Assembly (NCBI GenBank): GCA_965368585.1
Contig: CBDUNM010000054.1
Location: 1 to 26,988 of the forward strand
Length of the DNA: 26,988 nucleotides
Reading direction: 5' to 3'
Source of the DNA: JARRQB01 sp965368585
GTDB lineage: Bacteria > Pseudomonadota > Gammaproteobacteria > Chromatiales > Chromatiaceae
Shown: positions 9,676 through 16,782 of the stretch, in pieces
Layout of the letters: every line of letters begins with the position of its first letter
Position numbering within the stretch: position 1 is the first letter of the stretch
Notes under the pieces: generated by a model
What the model saw: only the letters and a program-made list of their open reading frames with translations
What the model was told of the DNA's origin: nothing
Database searches by the model: none
Translations under genes and position numbers: made by a program

Positions 9676-10032
9676 CGTCTATCCTCGGCAGTTTTTTGAG
9701 GGTACGGCTGAACGAGTTCTCAAGACGGAACTTGATGGGTAGTCAGTATTGGCCAGGTTCGACCGATCCATAACTGCTCAGAGGGACAGACTTATCCTGG
9801 ACCTTGGTACAGGCGCTGGGCATCGGCATTCGCCGACTCGCCGCATTTTGGCGGTGAAGAGCGCCGAGGAACGATGGGGATTGACGGTGCAAAGGGAGTA
9901 CTGAAAACTCGGGACAAACCGATCGCCAGTACCCCAGCGGTGAATCTCGGCGGGCGGCGCGCCCCCCAAGAATCAGTCGGTCAAGCAGCCTGTGGCTGGT
10001 TGCTCAGCAAAGGCCGGTTGTCGCCGGACGCC
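9676..10032. other. Intergenic stretch between gspD and the oxidase gene
   Basis: 357 bp with no gene I can support. On the minus strand it holds the 3' flank of gspD and the upstream region of the oxidase. An imperfect hairpin (AGCAGCC at 9984-9990 with GGTTGCT at 9998-10004, one G-T pair) lies just past the gspD stop but has no T-run. A short dyad, TCAAG-N6-CTTGA at 9720-9735, lies about 45 bp upstream of the oxidase start and could be an operator half-site pair. I see no convincing promoter boxes and no recognisable copper-regulator operator. Confidence 0.4.
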
Positions 10033-12261
10033 TCAATGCCGTACGGACGTCTCCACCGCGGTCGCCGCCTTCACGCGGCGACGCAGTTCTTCGGTGACCT
10101 GGTACGCCGCTTGGGGGTTTTCGACCACGCGCGGTGTCACGGTGACGATCAACTCGGTGCGACTGACGTCTTCGTTGGTATTGCTGAACAGCGTGCCGAG
10201 CAACGGCAGGTTCATCAATCCGGGTATGCCGGATTTCGAGTTCGACGTGTTTTCTCGAATCAGACCGCCCAACACCACGGTCTGGCCGCTCTGCACCATG
10301 ACGGTACTGTCGATGGTGCGCTGTGAAATCGGTACGTTACCGCCCCCGCCGACCGCCGGCGCGTTGCCGGGCGTGCTGACCTCCTGGCTGATCTCGAGGG
10401 TCACCAGCCCACCGGCATTGATGCGGGGAGTTACGCTGAGCAAAGTGCCCGTGTCGCGGTACTGGACCTCCGTGACGACGGGTGCGTCCGGATCGCTCGT
10501 GCCCTGCGCGGCACGCGTCACGACGGGAATCTGATCCCCCACGCGGATATTCGCCGTCTGGTTATCGATCACCAGTACCTGCGGGGCGGACAGCAACTTC
10601 ACGTTGGATTCGGTATCCAGGATGTCGAAAAACGCCCTGACTTCATCGTCGCTGTTGAACAACGCCAGGGTCAGGCCCTCGCCGCCCGCACCCCCGGGCA
10701 GCGGGGTCCGGAACGCGGTCTCGATGCCGTAAGAGCCCAGGCCCCATTCAAAAAACCAGCGCACGCCGTAGCTCAGATTGTCGCTCAACTGCACTTCGGC
10801 GATGGTGGCCTCGATCAGCACCTGCCGCGGTGCGGTATCCAATTTACGGATGGCCGCCTCCACGGACCGGTAATCGGCCAGACTGGCGAGTACCAGAATG
10901 GAATTGTTACGCTGGTCGGCGCGGATCATCACCGCGCCCTGCGGCGTGCCCGTCGCCACGGCGGCGCCCGCGTTGGGATCTGACGGCGGTTCGAGCGTCG
11001 ATTGCAAGGCCCCCTCCGACATGCCGCCCGGCCCCGGTTGCGGGGGTGGCGGTACGCTCGATATTGTCACGGGTCGCACATTGGGTCGCAGACTCGGCGG
11101 GAGATCGGCCGAGCGGATGGCAGATTCTTCCGGTTGCCCGCCGCCGAACAGCTCCTGCAGCACCTCCGCGATGTCGTCCGCTTTGGCGTTTTTCAGGTTG
11201 TAAATATGCAGGCGTCGCGCCGGTCCCGCCTGGGTGCCGCGGTCAAATTGTTCGATCAGCGCACGCACCGTATCGAGGTGTTCGGGCTGATGGGTGACCA
11301 CCAGAATCGCGTTCAGGCGCTCGATTGGGATCAGCCGGACGACACCCGTCCACGCTCCCTCGCCGCCCAGATCCACGATTTCGAGCAGTTCGCCGGTCAA
11401 TACCTTGGCATCGGCGTAGTCGAGGGGAAACAAGCCAAAGGACATGCCCGCGAACCAGTTCACGTCGAAGATTTCGATGGTCTCCAACAGATTGTTGACG
11501 CTGTTGCGGGGTCCGGAAAGAAGCACCAAATTGCGCGCTGCGTCGACTTGGACCGTCGTCGCGGTCGAGGCAAACGAATCGAGGATCTTCTTGATCGCGG
11601 TAGCCGAAACGTGCTTGAGGGGGACGACCTGCATCCCAAAGCCGGCTCCCGGGCTGGCGGGACGGCGACCCACGGTCGGCGAGGTGAAGGTTTCGTTCAC
11701 CTGGGCGAGCGGCACCACTTTGTAGATATCGCGATCCCTGACCAGCGCAGCCCCGTTCAATTGCAGCAAGGATTCCAGGATCGGTACGACCGCGTCGCGC
11801 TTGACCGGCAAGATCGTTTTGATGGTCACAATCCCTCGCACATTGGGGTGGATGAGATAGTTTTCTTTGAGGATGTCCTCGAAGATGACCTTGGCGACCT
11901 CCCGCAGGTCGGCCGCATTGAAATTCAGCGTCACGTCGGCTGGAAAATCTGATGTGTTTTCCGACCCGGCGCCATTTCGTCCAATAAAATTGCCGCTGCC
12001 CTTGACCAAGAACGCGCTGGGCGCCGGCGGCTGGGATTGCGCCGCCCGCGCCGGCGCTTCGGTGTACGGCATACCGGTGTCGGGCGTAACACCCGTAGTG
12101 AAAGCAGGACCGGCCGAACTGCTGATGGCTAGTTGACGCGCCGGCGTTACTTCGCGATCGGTCTCGTCCGTCGGAGGGCTGGCGCAGGACGCCAGTAAGG
12201 TTAACAAGCCAGCCGCCCCGCCCAGGATACGAATAAATTTCTTAGTTATAGTTATGATCAT
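10033..12261 (-). CDS. gspD: Type II secretion system secretin GspD (lipoprotein)
   Basis: Forms the outer-membrane channel through which folded periplasmic proteins leave the cell. The ATG at 12261 is chosen because it gives a lipoprotein signal with lipobox LASC (Cys26). A TTG at 12333 would put 24 unlikely residues before it. Domains in order, counted from that ATG: a low-complexity linker to about 105; N0 about 108-185 (VTLNFNAADLREV, then VRGIVTIKT); N1 about 210-280; N2 about 285-345; N3 about 350-480, interrupted by a Pro/Gly-rich insert; secretin barrel about 500-715, with VPISQRTIDSTVMVQSGQTV, GGLIRE and the family signature GIPGLMNLPLLGTLF. Length is 742 residues, normal for the Xanthomonas XpsD type. 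It is separated from gspLMN by about 3.4 kb and is on the opposite strand. It lies directly upstream of the giant oxidase gene, a likely cargo by position. Confidence 0.95.
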   Translation of the reverse strand: MIITITKKFIRILGGAAGLLTLLASCASPPTDETDREVTPARQLAISSSAGPAFTTGVTPDTGMPYTEAPARAAQSQPPAPSAFLVKGSGNFIGRNGAGSENTSDFPADVTLNFNAADLREVAKVIFEDILKENYLIHPNVRGIVTIKTILPVKRDAVVPILESLLQLNGAALVRDRDIYKVVPLAQVNETFTSPTVGRRPASPGAGFGMQVVPLKHVSATAIKKILDSFASTATTVQVDAARNLVLLSGPRNSVNNLLETIEIFDVNWFAGMSFGLFPLDYADAKVLTGELLEIVDLGGEGAWTGVVRLIPIERLNAILVVTHQPEHLDTVRALIEQFDRGTQAGPARRLHIYNLKNAKADDIAEVLQELFGGGQPEESAIRSADLPPSLRPNVRPVTISSVPPPPQPGPGGMSEGALQSTLEPPSDPNAGAAVATGTPQGAVMIRADQRNNSILVLASLADYRSVEAAIRKLDTAPRQVLIEATIAEVQLSDNLSYGVRWFFEWGLGSYGIETAFRTPLPGGAGGEGLTLALFNSDDEVRAFFDILDTESNVKLLSAPQVLVIDNQTANIRVGDQIPVVTRAAQGTSDPDAPVVTEVQYRDTGTLLSVTPRINAGGLVTLEISQEVSTPGNAPAVGGGGNVPISQRTIDSTVMVQSGQTVVLGGLIRENTSNSKSGIPGLMNLPLLGTLFSNTNEDVSRTELIVTVTPRVVENPQAAYQVTEELRRRVKAATAVETSVRH

Positions 12262-12305
12262 GATTCTAATTCCGGCGACCGTGGCAGACGCAGGAGTGTC
12301 TGCAC

Positions 12306-12333
12306 ATTGTGACAGTTTAGCGCCCAGTTTCAA
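12306..12333 (-). promoter_or_regulatory. Candidate sigma-70-type promoter of gspD
   Basis: On the minus strand, TTGAAA (12333-12328, 5 of 6 consensus bases) is followed after 16 bases by CACAAT (12311-12306, 4 of 6). This would give a short leader before the ATG at 12261. It also argues that the upstream TTG at 12333 is a -35 box and not a start codon. The match is by eye. Confidence 0.35.
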
Positions 12334-12387
12334 AAGGGCCTGAATGCGACCACATCGGCAGGGTTACTAGCGCGACACGTCACGCCA

Positions 12388-12431
12388 GGCGAATCCGGGC
12401 GCCCGCGAAAAACCCGGGCACCCGAATCGCC
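12388..12431. repeat. Imperfect GC-rich inverted repeat
   Basis: Arms CGGGCGCCCGCG and CCCGGGCACCCG pair at 10 of 12 positions around an A-rich loop, inside outer arms GGCGA/TCGCC. It lies about 130 bp upstream of the gspD start. No neighbouring gene ends here, so a terminator role would need a lost gene. A REP-like element is equally possible. Confidence 0.3.
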
Positions 12432-12754
12432 GGACTTGGGCGCTGCCGGCTGAGGCAGCCAAACCGTGCGCTGTCCCCGCCGTTACCTTCAATCCAGTCC
12501 TACCGAATAATTCAACGGTGGTTCAGCGAATACCTGAGCAGGGATTGCGCGGGCCTGACGAACTGCATTCGCTACCCGACTGTCGCCCTGGACCCTGTAC
12601 GGTAGACCGAAAAGACCCCGACTATCGACCAGTTACGCTTCTCTGCCCCGCCTAGTATTTTCGCTATGAGTATCGCGGAGTATCCCGCGCGCACGTCTGC
12701 CCAAAAACCAACCGGGCGAGTAAGGCGCGCATACCTGCAACAGCAATCAGAACT

Positions 12755-12766
12755 AACTTCGAAGTT
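12755..12766. promoter_or_regulatory. 12-bp palindrome abutting the ribosome binding site
   Basis: AACTTCGAAGTT is a perfect palindrome ending directly before the GAGG Shine-Dalgarno (12767-12770) of the 365-residue exported protein. It could be a repressor site or form a small hairpin affecting translation. Chance occurrence is possible. Confidence 0.3.
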
Positions 12767-12779
12767 GAGGAAATAACCT

Positions 12780-13877
12780 ATGTTTACGAGGTTCAGGTTT
12801 TTAGCAGCGGCCCTGCCGTTGGTCTGTACAGCGCCACTACTGGCTCAAGTGGCTCCTCCGGCGCCGATTGAGCTGGAAGGCCCGATCGAAGTAATTGATT
12901 GCGGGGGAGACGGCAATTGCACCACCGGCGGCAGGATCACGGTGATGGGAATCGTCGTCGAGATACCCGCGGCCACGCCGATCCACACCCCGACCCGCGA
13001 TATCACCATGGCCCAGTTGGCCGACCCGACCTCGCTGCCGGGGCGGTCGGAACTGGGTTTCATCGGCGGCACGGCGATTATCCTCGGCACTTCGGACGGC
13101 ATGATCAATACGGCCGAGGATGTGTTCACCGAACCGGCGGAAAACGTGGTGCTGGGACTCATTACCAGCTCCAACTGCCAGCCGCCCAGACCCGGCCACG
13201 CTCAGGGCCGTAACGACCCACGGGCGCGGCTCTGTACCAACAACTCCATCGCGGCCCTCGGGACGGCAACGTTGCGCTTGACCAACCGCAACACCGCCGG
13301 CCGGATGCCGGCGATTCATCCCTCCAACGAATTGGGTTTCGAGATCAATCTCTACGAGACCCAGGAGGCCGACCAACTCACCGATGCAGCTGTGGGTCTC
13401 GAGGGTTATTTCGACGGCCAACGTCTCAACTGGTTCGTCCTCGAACTGGGCGGAACCGGACAACTGCGTAATCCCGACCGGTCCGAGGTCAGTGTGCTGC
13501 GCGCCCAGTGTCGGGAGCGCCCGGGCCGCGGTATCGAGCTGGATATCATGGGCTCGGTGCATCGCGCGGGAACGCTTGTTCCGCAGACCTTCCCGGATCC
13601 CACCGTGGGTGCCAACGGCACCACACCCACGACGGTGCGGGTGCGGGTCCCGGGCGGTGCGTTCTTCCCCGTCGTTAACGGCGACGGCGATCCCATCGAC
13701 GTGGTGACCGCGGTGCTCGACGAGGTGACAGACTCACCGAACGGCTTCGGGGAATACGACTACGCCCTCAGCGACGACCCGGACTTCGACGTGTGCCCCG
13801 ATACGGTACGGGTCATCTACACGATTCAAGGCGAAACGAATGCCGCGACTAACGCGGCCGTGGATGTCAGGCTTTAG
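12780..13877 (+). CDS. Exported protein of unknown function (365 aa)
   Basis: I do not recognise the family. The ATG has GAGGA eight bases upstream. Residues 1-22 form a signal peptide (RFLAAALPLVCTAPLLA), so the mature protein starts near QVAPPAP. The mature part has six cysteines (41, 47, 133, 152, 244, 339), enough for three disulfides, and is acidic and beta-rich in appearance with Gly/Thr/Val turns. An early block, GGRITVMGIVVEIP, could be a small beta-barrel, and IHTPTRDIT follows it. There are no membrane segments after the signal and no catalytic motif I can name. It lies between the T2SS genes gspD and gspLMN and is followed by a terminator-like hairpin, so it is probably a single-gene unit. 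A T2SS cargo or cell-surface protein is plausible, but this rests on position alone. Confidence 0.75.
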   Translation: MFTRFRFLAAALPLVCTAPLLAQVAPPAPIELEGPIEVIDCGGDGNCTTGGRITVMGIVVEIPAATPIHTPTRDITMAQLADPTSLPGRSELGFIGGTAIILGTSDGMINTAEDVFTEPAENVVLGLITSSNCQPPRPGHAQGRNDPRARLCTNNSIAALGTATLRLTNRNTAGRMPAIHPSNELGFEINLYETQEADQLTDAAVGLEGYFDGQRLNWFVLELGGTGQLRNPDRSEVSVLRAQCRERPGRGIELDIMGSVHRAGTLVPQTFPDPTVGANGTTPTTVRVRVPGGAFFPVVNGDGDPIDVVTAVLDEVTDSPNGFGEYDYALSDDPDFDVCPDTVRVIYTIQGETNAATNAAVDVRL

Positions 13878-13893
13878 ACCGACGTAGAAGAAG

Positions 13894-13925
13894 AGCGCCC
13901 CTTTGCCGGTTGGAAGAGGGGCGCT
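13894..13925 (+). terminator. Hairpin after the 365-aa exported protein gene
   Basis: AGCGCCCCT (13894-13902) pairs perfectly with AGGGGCGCT (13917-13925), extendable by two pairs, 17 bp past the stop codon. There is no T-run directly after it, but its position suits transcript ending or 3'-end protection. Confidence 0.5.
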
Positions 13926-13960
13926 AACATCGGATGTTGCTGCAGAACGAGCTCTCTACC

Positions 13961-14007
13961 CTGACCCTTTTCGAGAAATTGAAATTGGGGTCAGACCCCA
14001 TTTTTTT
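13961..14007 (+). terminator. GGGGTCAGACCCC repeat followed by seven Ts
   Basis: TGGGGTCAGACCCCA at 13986-14000 is a near-perfect palindrome followed by TTTTTTT (14001-14007), resembling an intrinsic terminator on the plus strand. An alternative stem pairs CTGACCC (13961-13967) with GGGTCAG (13988-13994). Similar GGGGTCAGACCCC sequences recur in many proteobacterial genomes as short repeats, so it may be a dispersed element reused as a terminator. Confidence 0.45.
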
Positions 14008-14066
14008 ACTGCATTGGGTTGGGACCGGTTACGTAGCTTCTTTCCAATAACCGCGCAGCCAAACCG

Positions 14067-14083
14067 AACCGTGGTCTGTCCCC
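14067..14083 (+). repeat. 17-bp direct repeat, copy 1
   Basis: AACCGTGGTCTGTCCCC, identical to the copy at 14447-14463. The two copies bracket the truncated PIN-domain fragment. A wider similarity (GCAGCCAAACC before and CGCCGTTAC after) is shared with the diverged copy at 12455-12487. Confidence 0.6.
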
Positions 14084-14130
14084 GCCGTTACGGTCGCCTG
14101 GCGTAGCGCAGTCTGTAGAGACGGTGCCTT

Positions 14131-14448
14131 TTACTCACCACAAGGTTTATACGCCGGTACTCCGTCGTACTCGGGCGTTACTGGTAACACCCGCACACCG
14201 TGGGCACCCAAAGCCAACTGGCAAAACGTTGCACTGTCGGTACTCGGGTCGAGCCGATCTTTGTTCAGCAGCATGGCAATTTCCCACAGCGTGATGTCGG
14301 CACACGCTAGTGAACCCTCTGACTCCCCACGAGTCAGGGCGTTACTGGCGGCTGGACTCAGCCGGTCCGGGGCCAGGGCGTCGCAAATCAGCGTGCAGGT
14401 ATCGAGCAAGATCGCTGGACTTGTTCGATGACTGCAGGGGCCGCACAA
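14131..14448 (-). pseudogene. Truncated PIN-domain (VapC-like) toxin fragment
   Basis: A 105-codon frame resembling VapC-type PIN ribonucleases, which cleave RNA as toxins. LLDTCTLI carries the first active-site Asp (residue 16), LSPAA follows, then DITLWEIAMLLNKDRL with the conserved Glu (56), then GVRVLPVTPE. At that point family members continue for about 35 residues, with an Asp-containing DPADRLI-type motif. Here the sequence changes to an unrelated 12-residue tail and stops, so the catalytic C-terminus is missing. There is no good start: the only upstream initiator is a TTG without a Shine-Dalgarno. No antitoxin gene is visible next to it. It lies between two identical 17-bp repeats, suggesting a remnant left by rearrangement. 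It is very probably inactive. Confidence 0.7.
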
Positions 14449-14463
14449 CCGTGGTCTGTCCCC
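14447..14463 (+). repeat. 17-bp direct repeat, copy 2
   Basis: Second exact copy of AACCGTGGTCTGTCCCC in the same orientation as the copy at 14067, 380 bp away. It touches the 5' end of the PIN fragment. Confidence 0.6.
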
Positions 14464-14476
14464 TGTTTTCCCTCCA

Positions 14477-14517
14477 AAAGTCCGTGTCCCCTCTCCCGGC
14501 CGGGAGAGGGGACTTTT
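14477..14517. terminator. Strong GC-rich palindrome with A and T flanks
   Basis: TCCCCTCTCCCGG (14487-14499) is directly followed by its exact complement, CCGGGAGAGGGGA (14500-14512). Flanking AAAAG and CTTTT can add to the stem, with a bulge. This could end transcripts in either direction. It lies about 60 bp past the stop of the 186-residue exported protein gene (minus strand), which fits a terminator for that gene. Sequences of this CTCTCCC type also occur as dispersed repeats. Confidence 0.5.
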
Positions 14518-14579
14518 ACGACACCCACCGACTGGGAGAGAGGGTCGAAGGGAAACGGGACTGAACGGTTACGCGCGCT

Positions 14580-15140
14580 TTACTCCGCCGCGATGCCCAC
14601 TTCGCGAATGAAGGGAATGACCCGAAACACGACCCTATCACCGTCGCCGAGATGGCACTGGGCCAGGTAGCGGGCCGGATCACCTGGATCGGTCAGGTCA
14701 CCGGGGCTGCGGTTGAAGTTGACACTACCCTCGCACACGGTTCTGGCCGGGATGGTATCGCCGGTCGCCGGGTTCGCCTGGCCGCCCGGATCGACCGCCA
14801 CCACTCGGTAGCTATAACCGTTCGCCCGTGGTGGAACCCGCACCGCCACCGCATCCGATGCGGTTTCGTCCGCGCCATTATCGCAGCGCACCGGCACCTT
14901 ATCGACGATGCGCAACGGATTGCCGCCGCGCGTCCAGGTGAAGTCGGTCAACCGTCCCAGCACGTTCCTGGAGTATTTCGCATCGGCAGCACTGTTGCAG
15001 GTGACCCTCAACCTGACCTTCTTGACCTCATCTATCGCATCTACCGCGTCCTGCGCCATGACAAGCGGCGCTTGAAGCGCGGTCGCGAACAAGGTGACAG
15101 CACCCACCACGAGCGCGTTGACGTTTTTTCTGGATTTCAT
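14580..15140 (-). CDS. Exported protein of unknown function (186 aa)
   Basis: I do not recognise the family. The ATG at 15140 is chosen because GAGG lies eight bases upstream and a clear signal peptide follows (residues 1-29, hydrophobic NALVVGAVTLFATALQ, ending VMA/QD). The frame stays open a further 57 codons upstream, but those residues are basic and without character. The mature part has four cysteines (48, 86, 136, 162), which could form two disulfides, and looks like a small beta-rich periplasmic or secreted domain (KVRLRVTCNSA, YSYRVVAVDPGG, DRVVFRVIPFI). It is on the opposite strand to gspL and upstream of it, so the two genes diverge from the 15141-15675 region. Placement between T2SS genes makes it a possible secreted substrate. 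This is a weak, positional inference. Confidence 0.75.
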   Translation of the reverse strand: MKSRKNVNALVVGAVTLFATALQAPLVMAQDAVDAIDEVKKVRLRVTCNSAADAKYSRNVLGRLTDFTWTRGGNPLRIVDKVPVRCDNGADETASDAVAVRVPPRANGYSYRVVAVDPGGQANPATGDTIPARTVCEGSVNFNRSPGDLTDPGDPARYLAQCHLGDGDRVVFRVIPFIREVGIAAE

Positions 15141-15675
15141 TTTTATTGCCTCATTTGAAGATACTACTCGGCCATTCCTGATGTTTGTATTGGGAAAGCT
15201 GCGGCAAAACAGCCTAGGCGTAATGAGGCACCGATCCCTTCGGCGTACGATCACTCCGCGCAACGGCTTTTCAGCCAGCAGACTCCCGCCGAATAATCCG
15301 TCAATCGACACGCCACCCCGAATAAAGGGGGAACGTTGACCGAGTATAGGGACTTCCCGAGGCCAGCGTACCTGTCCTTCCGTACAGATGAATCGATCGG
15401 ATTTTCAGGTATTTTGAAACAGTTCAAGTTTATCAACGCGACGGATGGCGGTAACTGCCCGCGACGGCCCACGCCGCCGCGCCCGCGCGCGAGCCGGTGC
15501 GGCGTTGGCGCCGGCAGCGGATGACGGCTAATGTACATTTAGGGCTGTATCGGAGGAGGTTTACGTGGAGACTCGGGAGCGCTGAGTATGGGGCTGCGCA
15601 GTTTTTCGGGCAGCGACGGGGCAGGCCACGACCGCAACGCGTCGATCGGAGGGCCTAGATCGAGAGCGCCATGTC
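15141..15675. other. Divergent intergenic region upstream of gspL
   Basis: 535 bp with no supported gene. It contains a short dyad TTGAA-N4-TTCAA (15414-15427) and a very GC-rich stretch around 15460-15525. Near the gspL end there is a near-perfect Shine-Dalgarno (GGAGGAGG, 15552-15559) before a six-codon frame. I could not identify clear promoter boxes. Confidence 0.4.
15552..15585 (+). promoter_or_regulatory. Strong Shine-Dalgarno with a six-codon leader frame upstream of gspL
   Basis: GGAGGAGG is followed after five bases by GTG at 15565, then five sense codons (GAG ACT CGG GAG CGC) and TGA at 15583. The TGA is in frame with gspL, whose own ATG at 15676 has only a weak ribosome site. It may be a leader peptide coupling translation to gspL, or the start of an eroded gene such as a lost upstream gsp gene. 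Confidence 0.3.
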
Positions 15676-16782
15676 ATGAACGCGCATTCTAATCTGAACA
15701 CGCGGCCGGGTTTCCTGGCGCACAGCCGACTGGTCTCCTTTCTTGCCTGGTGGCAGGAAGAACTGGCCGCACTGGTGCCGACTGCGGCGCACGGGATGCT
15801 GTTGTCGGGGCAAAAGCGCGTGTTGCTGGAAGTGGCGGGCGATGAGGTATGCCTGAGCCGTGTTTCCGGCCGCAAGCGCGTGCCGGTCGGGCGTTACCAC
15901 CTGGAGACGCACGATGCCGCCGGCCCGCGCACGCCACCGGTCGGCGCGCGCGCGCGGGAGGTGGTTTTGTGTCTGGCCCGCGATCAAGTGCTGGTCAAGC
16001 AAGTCACCTTACCCGCCGCTACCGAGGAAAACCTGCGCGAGACGCTGGCTTACGAGATGGAGCGGCTGACTCCGTTTCAAGCCGAGCAGGTCTATTACGA
16101 TTTCAGGGTCATTTCACGCGATAACGAACAACGCCATATCGTTGTCACCTTCAGCCTTGCCCAACGCAACCTGATCGACGGGTTGCTCAGCCGGCTGAAA
16201 CACGGGCCGGGCCTGGAGCCGGACCGGGTGACGCACGCCTGCGATGCAGCGGGCGAATACGCTCCCCTGAATCTGCTGCCGGTACAACATCGGCCGCGTC
16301 TTTCGATCCTGCAAAGGCGGATCAACAGGGCACTCGGGGTATTGGCGCTGTTGCTGCTCGCCGTCGTGGTCGCGCTGCCCGTGGTGGAAAAGAAACAGAC
16401 CATCCGGATGTTGCAGTTTCAGCTCGACGCCGTCGCTCAAGAGGCGCGCGCGGCGCAGCGCTTGCGCGACACGGTTGACCATCTCAAGGCACAGTCACGT
16501 TTTCTGGCCGATTCCAAACAGCGCTCCTTGCTGGTCCTGCAACTGGTGGACGAACTCACGCAGCTGCTCCCCGATGACACCTGGATCAGCCAACTCGACA
16601 TCAAGGACCGGGAGATCCAGTTGCGCGGCAACTCGGCGGCGTCCGCTGCACTGATTGCCGCGCTCGAGGCGTCGCCGTTGTTGCGTAATGCGCGGTTTCG
16701 CTCGCCCGTGACACGCGATCGGCGCATCGGTACGGAGCGCTTTCATCTATCCGCCGAAATAGGCCGGGAGCCTGTGCCATGA
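15676..16782 (+). CDS. gspL: Type II secretion inner-membrane platform protein GspL (PilN-like C-terminus)
   Basis: GspL links the cytoplasmic ATPase GspE to the inner-membrane platform of the T2SS. The 368-residue protein has a cytoplasmic N-terminal part (about 40-205) with the broken actin-like fold typical of GspL/PilM: LARDQVLVKQVTLP, then EENLRETLAYEMERLTPF, a well-known conserved block, then VYYDF. One transmembrane helix follows at about 219-237 (ALGVLALLLLAVVVALPVV). The periplasmic PilN-like part (about 240-365) begins with a coiled coil and carries LLVLQLVDELTQLLPDDTWI and LDIKDREIQLRGNS. In-frame upstream sequence holds a stop at 15583 and no other ATG or GTG, so the ATG at 15676 is accepted despite a weak Shine-Dalgarno. 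It overlaps gspM by four bases (ATGA). The gene resembles Xanthomonas-type gspL more than the E. coli or Vibrio type. Confidence 0.9.
   Translation: MNAHSNLNTRPGFLAHSRLVSFLAWWQEELAALVPTAAHGMLLSGQKRVLLEVAGDEVCLSRVSGRKRVPVGRYHLETHDAAGPRTPPVGARAREVVLCLARDQVLVKQVTLPAATEENLRETLAYEMERLTPFQAEQVYYDFRVISRDNEQRHIVVTFSLAQRNLIDGLLSRLKHGPGLEPDRVTHACDAAGEYAPLNLLPVQHRPRLSILQRRINRALGVLALLLLAVVVALPVVEKKQTIRMLQFQLDAVAQEARAAQRLRDTVDHLKAQSRFLADSKQRSLLVLQLVDELTQLLPDDTWISQLDIKDREIQLRGNSAASAALIAALEASPLLRNARFRSPVTRDRRIGTERFHLSAEIGREPVP

Larger units (their letters stand above)
12262..12779. other. Divergent intergenic region, gspD to exported protein
   Basis: 518 bp with no supported gene. It holds the candidate gspD promoter, an imperfect hairpin at 12388-12431 (outer GGCGA/TCGCC, inner GC-rich arms around an A-rich loop), a diverged copy of a repeat (AACCGTGCGCTGTCCCC at 12462-12478) also found at 14067 and 14447, and a small CGCGG/CCGCG hairpin at 12674-12689. 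Confidence 0.4.

Noticed and set aside
12261..12333. A longer GspD beginning at TTG 12333
   Set aside because: It would bury the lipoprotein signal 24 residues inside, and the TTG overlaps a good -35-like TTGAAA box.
15141..15311. An N-terminal extension of the 186-residue exported protein up to 15311
   Set aside because: The extension puts a clear signal peptide at residue 58, while the internal ATG at 15140 has a proper GAGG ribosome site.
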